64,000 nucleotides of DNA, taken from contig CANLEH010000006.1 of the NCBI GenBank assembly GCA_947489665.1, positions 62,001-126,000 on the forward strand, written 5' to 3'. Each line of letters starts with the position of its first letter. The first letter of the stretch is position 1. Below the pieces are notes generated by a model. The model was given only the letters and a program-made list of their open reading frames with translations. It made no database searches and was not told the origin of the DNA. The stretch is from an uncultured Roseicyclus sp. (GTDB taxonomy: Bacteria; Pseudomonadota; Alphaproteobacteria; Rhodobacterales; Rhodobacteraceae). This document shows, piece after piece, positions 45,259 through 52,233 of the stretch. The translations under genes and the position numbers were made by a program.

Positions 45259-45674
45259 CGGGCCTGAAGCGCCCTTTGCGCCCACCTGATTGGGCGGATA
45301 CGCATTCGGGGCCGGTGCGGCCTGCGATTGCGACGGCACGCGGTGCCTACGAGACCGCGCTGGGAACGATGCCGCGTTGGGCCGAAGTGGCGCTGGCGAT
45401 CCGCAACAGGGTCGTCGGGATATTCGGCCTTCAGACACCCGATATGGGGCAGGGCATGGCGGACCTGCCGGTTCTGACCGATACGGATGAGGCCTATGAA
45501 CTGGGCTTGGAAGACCGTCATCTGACTTTCACGATTCTGACCGAAATGCGGGGCGGCGAAGCGGCTGTCACGACATCGATCTGGTACAATCACTGGGCCG
45601 GGCGGCTTTATCTGCCGGTGGTTCTGATCCCTCATAAATTGATCCTGCGCGGTGCGCTGAGGAGGCTGGCATGA
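45255..45674 (+). CDS. DUF2867-like protein, 139 aa
   Basis: Small protein with a GTG start overlapping the previous stop. Features: PRWAEVALAIRNRVVGIFGL at about 40-59, TFTILTEMRGGEAAVTTSIW, and the C-terminal WYNHWAGRLYLPVVLIPHKL with PH, a pattern resembling DUF2867 proteins. No signal peptide; the LILRGALRRLA tail is amphipathic. Function unknown, but coupling on both sides (ATGA to the next gene) puts it firmly in the catabolic operon. Confidence 0.7.
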   Translation: MTGLKRPLRPPDWADTHSGPVRPAIATARGAYETALGTMPRWAEVALAIRNRVVGIFGLQTPDMGQGMADLPVLTDTDEAYELGLEDRHLTFTILTEMRGGEAAVTTSIWYNHWAGRLYLPVVLIPHKLILRGALRRLA

Positions 45675-46501
45675 GCATGGCTGAGCGGCACGAGGCGTTT
45701 GCTGAGTTGCATGGGGCGGGCTGTTTCGTGATGCCGAACCCCTGGGACGGGGGCAGTGCACGGATGATGGCGGCGATGGGGGCGGTGGCTTTGGCCACGT
45801 CGTCGGCGGCCCATGCCTTCACCTTGGGACGGCCTGATATGGGTGGGGTATCGCGGGACGAAGCCCTGGCTCATGCGCAAGAGATCGTTGCGGCAACGAG
45901 CCTGCCAGTGTCCGGAGATTTCGAGAACGGGTTTGGTGATGCGCCCGAGGATGTGGCCGAAACGGTGCGTTTGGCCGCCGAAGTGGGCCTATCGGGCTGT
46001 GGTATCGAGGATATGGCGTTTGGCGAGAGTGTCACGGCCTATGACTTTGAATTGGCTCTGGAAAAGGTGCGGGCCGGTGTGGCGGCTGCGCGCGCCCTGG
46101 GGCGGCCCTTTGTGCTGACGGCGCGTGCTGACGGGATCATGAACGGGGTCTATGACCTCGCCGAGGGAATCCGCCGGTTGCAGGCGTTTGAGGCGGCGGG
46201 GGCGGATTGCCTTTACCTGCCGGTGCCTCCGGGCCGGGCGGAATTGGCGCAAGTGCTGGGCGCGGTTTCTGCGCCGTTGAACGCGCTGGCGGTGGGGCCG
46301 TTGCAGGACCTGTCGGTGGCGGAGCTGGCGGGCATGGGGGTGCGGCGGATTTCGCTGGGCTCGCAGGTGGCGCGGCTGACCCATGCGGCGATCCGGGACG
46401 GAATGGCGGGGCTGATGGCGGGTGATCTGACCCCGTTCAAGGCCAGCGCCTCGGGAAATGAGATTGATGCAATGCTGAGGGAGGGCAGTGCAGATGGTTG
46501 A
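45671..46501 (+). CDS. isocitrate lyase/PEP mutase family protein
   Basis: 276-residue barrel enzyme of the PEP mutase/2-methylisocitrate lyase superfamily. GCFVMPNPWDGGSARMMAAM near the start, the metal motif VSGDFENGFGD, SGCGIEDM and FVLTARADGIMNG are family blocks. The KKCGH-type lyase loop is absent, so isocitrate lyase activity is unlikely; oxaloacetate-type or C-C/P-C lyase activity remains possible. Overlaps its neighbours by 4 and 8 bases. Confidence 0.85.
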   Translation: MSMAERHEAFAELHGAGCFVMPNPWDGGSARMMAAMGAVALATSSAAHAFTLGRPDMGGVSRDEALAHAQEIVAATSLPVSGDFENGFGDAPEDVAETVRLAAEVGLSGCGIEDMAFGESVTAYDFELALEKVRAGVAAARALGRPFVLTARADGIMNGVYDLAEGIRRLQAFEAAGADCLYLPVPPGRAELAQVLGAVSAPLNALAVGPLQDLSVAELAGMGVRRISLGSQVARLTHAAIRDGMAGLMAGDLTPFKASASGNEIDAMLREGSADG

Positions 46502-48035
46502 GGTTCAGGAGCGTAAGGGACGGCGCGGCGGTGGTCGGGCTGCCCGGGTGGCGGCACGGGCGGCGGCTTTGCCCGATGACGTGCGGCCAATCCGGCCGGG
46601 GATGGAGGGCGGCACGCTCAAGGTTTTGAGCGAGGCACAGATCCTGCAGATCCACCATGCGGCCTTGGAGGCGCTGGAGACGATTGGTCTGGCCGATGCG
46701 CCGCAGTCGGGGATCGATATCATGGTCGCGGCGGGTGCGATCCTGGGTGAGGATGGGCGGCTCAGGTATCCGCGTGCGCTGGTCGAGGATATGCTGGCCA
46801 AGGCCAACCGGAACGTGACCTTGCCGGGGCGCGATCCGCGTTTTGACCTGAACTTGGGCGGAACGAAGGTGCACTACGGGACCGCAGGGGCCGCGGTGAA
46901 CGTGGTGGAGGTGGAGACGAATTCCTACCGTCATTCCACATCGCAGGACCTGTACGACGCCGCGCGGATCACGCAGGTGCTTGATAACGTGCACTTCTTT
47001 CAGCGTCCGATGGTGTGCCGCGACATTGCCGACAATCTGGAGATGGACCTGAATTCGATCTATGCCTGCGTGGCGGGCACGCAGAAGCATATCGGTATGT
47101 CATTCAGCGATCCGTCCCACGTGGCGCCCTGTATGGAGATGATCCATGTACTGGCAGGCGGCGAGGACGCGTGGCGGGCGCGGCCCTTCATCTCGAACAC
47201 CAATTGTTTCGTGGTCCCGCCGATGAAGTTCGCCACGGAAAGCTGCGAGACGATGGAGCATTGTATCCGCGCGGGCATGCCGATCCTGCTGCTGAGTGCG
47301 GGGATGGCAGGGGCGACGGCGCCTTCGACCATTGCAGGTGCAGTGGTGCAGGCTACGGCGGAGTGCCTGGCCGGGCTGGTCTATGTGAACGCGATGGCGC
47401 CGGGTCATCCGGCGGTGTTCGGGACCTGGCCCTTTGGCCTGGATTTGCGGACCGGTGCGATGAGTGTGGGCTCAGGCGAGCAGGCGTTGCTGTCGGCGGC
47501 CTGCGCGCAGATGCATCAGTTCTATGGCGTTCCGGGGGGCGCTGCGGGCGGCGCGTCTGATGCGAAGATGCCCGACATGCAGGCGGGGTGGGAGCAGATG
47601 TGTTCCAACGTGATGACCGGGTTGTCGGGGCTGAACATGGTCTATGAGGCGGCGGGCATGCATGCCTCCCTCCTGGGTTTCTGTCTGGAAAGCCTGATTC
47701 TGTCGGATGATCTGATCGGGCAGGCGCAGCGGTGCGTGCGCGGGATCGAGGTGAATGACGAGACCATGGCGCTGGATCAGATGGCCGAGGTCTGTCTGGG
47801 TGGGCCGGGGCATTATCTGGGCACAGACAAGACACTGGCACTGATGCAGTCGGATTTCGTGTACCCGACTTTGGGCAACCGGATGAGTCCGAAGGAGTGG
47901 GAAGAGGCGGAAAAGCCCGATTTGATTGCAAATGCGACGGCTCGGAAGAACGAGATTCTGGCACAAGGGGCCTGTCAGATTGATCCGGCGTTGGATTCGG
48001 CGGTGCGAGACCGTTGGCCGATCTATTTCAAGTGA
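46494..48035 (+). CDS. MttB-family (trimethylamine methyltransferase-like) protein, non-pyrrolysine
   Basis: 513-residue member of the MttB superfamily. MttB proper needs pyrrolysine at an in-frame UAG; here the frame has no internal stop, so it belongs to the non-Pyl group (e.g. MtgB glycine betaine methyltransferases). Recognisable blocks include TKVHYGTAGAAVNVVEV, AGMAGATAPSTIAGAVVQAT and GGAAGGASDAKMPDMQAGWE. The ATG at 46494, spaced from GAGGGAGGG, is preferred to the GTG at 46488. No corrinoid protein gene is present in the window, though the family normally needs one. Confidence 0.9.
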   Translation: MVEVQERKGRRGGGRAARVAARAAALPDDVRPIRPGMEGGTLKVLSEAQILQIHHAALEALETIGLADAPQSGIDIMVAAGAILGEDGRLRYPRALVEDMLAKANRNVTLPGRDPRFDLNLGGTKVHYGTAGAAVNVVEVETNSYRHSTSQDLYDAARITQVLDNVHFFQRPMVCRDIADNLEMDLNSIYACVAGTQKHIGMSFSDPSHVAPCMEMIHVLAGGEDAWRARPFISNTNCFVVPPMKFATESCETMEHCIRAGMPILLLSAGMAGATAPSTIAGAVVQATAECLAGLVYVNAMAPGHPAVFGTWPFGLDLRTGAMSVGSGEQALLSAACAQMHQFYGVPGGAAGGASDAKMPDMQAGWEQMCSNVMTGLSGLNMVYEAAGMHASLLGFCLESLILSDDLIGQAQRCVRGIEVNDETMALDQMAEVCLGGPGHYLGTDKTLALMQSDFVYPTLGNRMSPKEWEEAEKPDLIANATARKNEILAQGACQIDPALDSAVRDRWPIYFK

Positions 48036-48038
48036 GGC

Positions 48039-48127
48039 GTGGGCGGGCCCGCCCGCCCACCCCCTTTTGGGGGTTCCACCCCCGCCGCCTGCGGCGACTC
48101 CCCCGAGGTATTTTTGAAACAAGGAAG
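48039..48127 (+). repeat. interspersed intergenic repeat, copy D
   Basis: GTGGGCGGG...CCCGCCCAC hairpin, CCCC-TTTT-GGGG, GCCGC-CT-GCGGC, then the core TCCCCCGAGGTATTTTTGAA with ACAAGGAAG. It separates the MttB-like gene from the dipeptidase homologue and may act as a weak terminator. Confidence 0.8.
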
Positions 48128-48171
48128 CAGGGTGCTTGACCGGGTTCGCTCGGTCAGTGACAGATGGCGGC

Positions 48172-49146
48172 ATGCGCATAGACGGGCTTCAATATTGCAA
48201 CTGGTCGCGGCGGATCTTTGAGGAGATGCGCGCGGGCGGAGTGGATGCCGTCCATGTCACCATCGCCTATCACGAGATGTTTCGTGAGACGGTTCTACAG
48301 ATCGAGCGCTGGAACCGGTTTTTCGAAGACCATGGCGATCTGATTGTGCGGGCAGGCTCCGGCGCGGAGGTGCGCGCGGCCAAGGCGGCAGGCAAGACAG
48401 CGATCATCTTCGGGGCGCAGAACCCTTCGCCCATCGAGGATGATATCGGGCTGGTGGAGATCCTCCATACGCTTGGCCTTCGGTTCATGCAGTTGACCTA
48501 TAACAACCAATCGCTGCTCGCGACCGGCTGTTACGAGGCGGAGGATATGGGCCTGACGCGCATGGGGCGCGAGGTCGTGGCCGAGATGAACCGGGTGGGG
48601 CTGGTGGTGGATATGAGCCATTCGGCGGATCGGTCCACCATTGAGGCGGCGGAGCATTCGACGCGGCCCATTGCGATCACCCATGCCAATCCGTTTGAGT
48701 GGCACGCCGCGCGGCGCAACAAGCGCGCGGAGGTGATTGAGGCCGTTGTCGCGGGCGGCGGCATGATGGGGTTCTCGATCTATCCGCATCATCTGAAGGA
48801 TGGCTCTGACTGCACGCTCGACAGCTTCTGCGGGATGATTGCGGATATGGCGGAGCGGTATGGTGTGGGGCATTTCGGCATCGGTTCGGACCTGTGCCAG
48901 GATCAACCTGACAGTGTGGTGGAATGGATGCGGGTCGGGCGCTGGACCAAGACAATCGACTATGGTGAGGGCTCGGCTGACAATGCGGGCTTCCCGCCGC
49001 AGCCGGACTGGTTCCGCACCAATGCGGATTTCCCGATGCTGGAAGCGGGCCTGCGCGCCGTGGGGTTTGATCAGGCAGGGGTGGATGCCGTGCTGGGGGG
49101 CAATTGGCTGGACTTCTTTGACAAGAATTTCGGGCCGGTCGCGTGA
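48172..49146 (+). CDS. membrane-dipeptidase (M19) family protein with altered metal site
   Basis: 324-residue renal-dipeptidase-like protein. Retained: VVDMSHSADRSTIEAAEHS and AITHANP (metal His), and GIGSDLCQD (catalytic Asp). Missing: the N-terminal DGHxDLP motif; the aligned stretch is IDGLQYCNWSRRIF, without the HxD pair, so the binuclear zinc site is incomplete. The ATG at 48172 is the start of homology; a TTG at 48136 is possible. Dipeptidase homologues of this kind accompany MttB-like genes in Roseobacters and may act on a small amine derivative (inference). Confidence 0.82.
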   Translation: MRIDGLQYCNWSRRIFEEMRAGGVDAVHVTIAYHEMFRETVLQIERWNRFFEDHGDLIVRAGSGAEVRAAKAAGKTAIIFGAQNPSPIEDDIGLVEILHTLGLRFMQLTYNNQSLLATGCYEAEDMGLTRMGREVVAEMNRVGLVVDMSHSADRSTIEAAEHSTRPIAITHANPFEWHAARRNKRAEVIEAVVAGGGMMGFSIYPHHLKDGSDCTLDSFCGMIADMAERYGVGHFGIGSDLCQDQPDSVVEWMRVGRWTKTIDYGEGSADNAGFPPQPDWFRTNADFPMLEAGLRAVGFDQAGVDAVLGGNWLDFFDKNFGPVA

Positions 49147-50813
49147 AGGCGCCAGCGCATAAATCCGTGCCGCTGCGCGATCCGCAGGTGGTGATGAAGC
49201 TGGCGCGCATGGGCTGTTTCCACCAGTCGCGGCTGAGCTTCATGCGTATTTTGCTGCGGCGGATGAAGGACGAGGCCTGGCAGTTTGCCTGTGCAGACTG
49301 GGCGGTGGATGCGCGCGGGGTGGGCCATGCGGTCTATTCTGCCGAGGGGCCAGAGCGGACCTATTCCCTGGTGGCCTTTGCCCATGATCTGCCGCCCGAG
49401 GCGCGCAGTGACCGGGTCATTGCGACCGCGTGGGATGCCACATTTGCGCTGTTTGACGGGGTGCCGGAGGCGGCGGATATCGAACGGCTGCGCGGCAATG
49501 TCCCAAAGCAGGAGGCGGGGCGCGTCTCAGCCCGGGAGCTGACGTTGAGCCGGGCGAACCGGTCGGTGCGCTTGTGGGATCATGTTGTGGGCCGGTTGGC
49601 GGACGGGCGGCAGCCGGATTTGGATCTGGTCGAAAGCGTGGGCTACCTGATGCGAACGACGGCCGTCTACGGCTCTGCCAAGTTCGGCGCGGCGGATCGG
49701 GCGGAGATTGCCGATCGGCCTGAATTGAGTGCGCCGTTTCAGGCGGAAATGCTAACGGTCTATCTGATCCGCGCGTTTGTGTTGGATCTGGTGGAGCATA
49801 TGGCGCGGTCGCGAAATGCAGATGCGGTGCCACTTGATCCGGCGCTGCGTCGGCGCTTTGGGATCGGCAATTCCACGGGCCTCGGCATGGCGCCGTTTTT
49901 GATGAACCACCCAAGGCTGATCCACAACTGGATCGCCGCGCGGGAATGGGCCCTGGCGGAGGTTCGGGGGCTGGCGCAGGCCACGGGCGAGGATGTTGAC
50001 GTCTTCCGTGGATATGCTGCGCGGGCGGAGAGGAATGCGCAAGAGTGGCAGTCGGAGCATCCGATCCAGCAGGCAAAGCTGGCGGAATTGCGCGCGGATA
50101 TGGCGGCGCTGTCAGAGCATCTGGAGCGGTTTGATTTTGCCGCGCCCCACCCCTGGGACCGTCTGTGGCGCTGGGGTGAGGGGGCGCTTGGCCTGGAAGG
50201 GCAGGAGCAATTGGCGGCCTTGTTGCTGGAGCCCTATGGCGCGATTGTCGACACAGCCGCCCACTGCATGGCCGCCGATGAAGGCCCGGTGCGGATCGAC
50301 GGCGCGCGGGATGTGGCCGATATCCGGGCACTGATCGAGGCGGTGCACCCGGACGCGCTGGCCACCAATTGGGACGCGCCGGAAGAACAGGCGCGGGTCT
50401 GGTACGTTTCTGCCGAGAAGCTTGAGCCGCGATTGGGTGAACGCGCGGAGGAGGATCTGGAGGCCTATGCGCAGCCGCTTTGCCCGGCGCGGGATGCGGC
50501 GGCGCTGCACGCGGCGCTGGCGGGCGAAAGTGGGCCGGTGGCGGAGTTCCTTTTGCGCCATCCCGAGCATCGCCATACGGTGCGCCGTTTGCAAATCGCC
50601 GAAGCGCACCCCTATGCAGAGGTGCGCGACAACACCACCCACGCCGATATGGCGCCGATCGACTTGCTGCGCGCCAAACTCAGCTTTTTCGGGGCGACGC
50701 GCTTTGATCCCCGCTCGGACCGGTGGCTGCGGATCACCATGTTCCAGAATGCACCGTTCCCGCATGAGCTGGCGGCGCTGGACCCCGATGATTGGAGCTA
50801 TCCCGCGCCATGA
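49143..50813 (+). CDS. uncharacterised 556-aa protein of the MttB-like operon
   Basis: I do not recognise the family. It starts at GTG 49143, overlapping the dipeptidase stop. The protein is soluble and largely helical: LARMGCFHQSRLSFMRILLR near residue 20, VESVGYLMRTTAVYGSAKFG, the motif IGNSTGLGMAPFLMNHPRLI at about 240-259, and AVDARGVGHAVYSAEGPERT. The NSTGLGMAPF motif looks conserved-type and may form a ligand loop. The following DUF3726 gene overlaps it (ATGA). Confidence 0.78.
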   Translation: MKAPAHKSVPLRDPQVVMKLARMGCFHQSRLSFMRILLRRMKDEAWQFACADWAVDARGVGHAVYSAEGPERTYSLVAFAHDLPPEARSDRVIATAWDATFALFDGVPEAADIERLRGNVPKQEAGRVSARELTLSRANRSVRLWDHVVGRLADGRQPDLDLVESVGYLMRTTAVYGSAKFGAADRAEIADRPELSAPFQAEMLTVYLIRAFVLDLVEHMARSRNADAVPLDPALRRRFGIGNSTGLGMAPFLMNHPRLIHNWIAAREWALAEVRGLAQATGEDVDVFRGYAARAERNAQEWQSEHPIQQAKLAELRADMAALSEHLERFDFAAPHPWDRLWRWGEGALGLEGQEQLAALLLEPYGAIVDTAAHCMAADEGPVRIDGARDVADIRALIEAVHPDALATNWDAPEEQARVWYVSAEKLEPRLGERAEEDLEAYAQPLCPARDAAALHAALAGESGPVAEFLLRHPEHRHTVRRLQIAEAHPYAEVRDNTTHADMAPIDLLRAKLSFFGATRFDPRSDRWLRITMFQNAPFPHELAALDPDDWSYPAP

Positions 50814-51379
50814 GGCACGATCTGTCGCTGGGGGAGGTGCAATCGCTCGCCGCAAAGGCCGCACGCGGGGCCGGGCGCCCCCACGGAATGTCCGAGGAGG
50901 CCGCCTTTGCCGTGCGTTGGCTGATTGAGCGAGGTTTTGACGGCGCGGGTGCCCTGGCGGCCTTGTTGCAGGCAACGGATGGCGGGGCGGATGGCTGCCC
51001 GATCGCTGCCGGGGCCGCGCTGTCGGATGCTGGTGCGTTGACCGATGGGGTGCAGGTCACGGTCCATTGCCCGCTGCTGCTGGCTCCGTTCTTGGGCGGG
51101 TTGGCACCCTCGGACGCCGGTGTTTTGCTGTCGACAGATGCGGGCGATGTGCGGGTTGGGGCGGATGGTGCGTGCGAGGGGCGCGCGCTGTCCCATGCCT
51201 TGGGTGAGGTTCGCTTGACGCATTGCGCGGCGCCAGAGCAAGGCGCGCGGATGCGTCGGGCGGAGGTGGCGGATCAGGCGTTGCAGGTCTTGCTGGAGTT
51301 TGCTGCGCGGACCTACGCCCCGGCGACCGAGGAAAGCCGCGCAAAAGGGGCCGGGGCCGGTGTGACCGACAACGATTGA
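50810..51379 (+). CDS. DUF3726 family protein
   Basis: 189-residue protein matching DUF3726 in its N-terminus (SLGEVQSLAAKAARGAGRPH, GMSEEAAFAVRWLIERGF). No known activity. It overlaps the previous gene as ATGA and is the last gene before the second signalling region. DUF3726 genes in Roseobacters often accompany methylated-amine or quaternary-amine catabolism, consistent with this context (from memory, moderate certainty). Confidence 0.78.
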   Translation: MRHDLSLGEVQSLAAKAARGAGRPHGMSEEAAFAVRWLIERGFDGAGALAALLQATDGGADGCPIAAGAALSDAGALTDGVQVTVHCPLLLAPFLGGLAPSDAGVLLSTDAGDVRVGADGACEGRALSHALGEVRLTHCAAPEQGARMRRAEVADQALQVLLEFAARTYAPATEESRAKGAGAGVTDND

Positions 51380-51395
51380 GCCTTCATGGCCTCTA

Positions 51396-51407
51396 CACGG
51401 GCCCGTG
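51396..51407. repeat. palindrome CACGGGCCCGTG upstream of the FHA gene
   Basis: A perfect 12-base palindrome, 17 bases after the DUF3726 stop and 158 bases before the FHA ATG. It could be an operator or the stem of a weak terminator (no T run). Confidence 0.35.
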
Positions 51408-51564
51408 AATGCCATGGGTCAGGTGGCAGGGATTTCCGCCACTCGCCTAAGGTGCCAAATTCCTTCACGTTTGCCGACAGTGTGTTACCAATTGGATCAC
51501 GCCCAAGAGCAAGACACATGGCGACGGACCGCAACCGGTCCTTCTTGCCAGTGAAAGGATGACT

Positions 51565-52233
51565 ATGGCCAAGAAACCCATCCTCACGGACGACGAACTG
51601 GATGGCGGTCTTCCGCCGCGCGCGGCGACGCCGCCGCCATTGCCCGGTGCAAGCTCCGGCGCGACGCGGCCGCTGGACGCCCCTGCGGCAGAGACAACGG
51701 GATCGGCCACGCGAATGGTGAATGATCCCGCCGCTGATGATGCGGCGCCGCCGCCGCCGCCTCCGCCTGCTGCGCAACAGCAAGGGCGCGATGCGTCCGG
51801 CCATGCACGGCCCAAAACGCGCATTCACGGTTATGGAAACGCCGCGCGCGCGGATGACGCGCCGTCTGAGGAGGGCGCGCCGATGGTGCAGCCCGTTGTC
51901 GGCTGGCTCGTCGTGACGAGCGGGCCGGGCCGGGGGGCTGCCGTGGGTTTGAGCGCCGGCATGAACGGCGTGGGCCGCGGGCCAGAGAACAGCGCGCAGG
52001 TCGATTTCGGCGATGACACGATCAGCCGCGAAGCCCATGCCTTTGTGACCTATGACAATGAAACGCGACTGTTCCACCTGAGCCATGGCGGCAAGACCAA
52101 TCTTGTTCGCCTGAACAACGCGCCGGTTCTGGCGGTGGAAACGCTGTCCCACGGGGACACGATCCGCATCGGGGCCACGGGGTTGCGCTTTGTCGCCCTT
52201 TGCGGACCTGATTTCGATTGGGCCGACGCATGA
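51565..52233 (+). CDS. FHA domain protein (paralogue of 22615-23310)
   Basis: 222-residue phosphothreonine-binding adaptor. Residues 1-105 are a Pro/Ala/Thr-rich disordered region (EDs with PPPPPPPAAQQQ), and the FHA domain is at about 115-215: GWLVVTSGPGRGAAVGLSAG, NGVGRGPENS, FGDDTISREAHAFVTYD and the end FVALCGPDFDWADA. The C-terminal CGPDF.W end and PGRGA block are shared with the other FHA protein. I choose the ATG at 51565, with an ATG six bases upstream also possible. PP2C overlaps its stop as ATGA. Confidence 0.87.
   Translation: MAKKPILTDDELDGGLPPRAATPPPLPGASSGATRPLDAPAAETTGSATRMVNDPAADDAAPPPPPPPAAQQQGRDASGHARPKTRIHGYGNAARADDAPSEEGAPMVQPVVGWLVVTSGPGRGAAVGLSAGMNGVGRGPENSAQVDFGDDTISREAHAFVTYDNETRLFHLSHGGKTNLVRLNNAPVLAVETLSHGDTIRIGATGLRFVALCGPDFDWADA

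Noticed and set aside
46488-48035. Pyrrolysine-containing MttB
   Set aside because: There is no in-frame TAG inside the gene; the frame runs through from start to stop.
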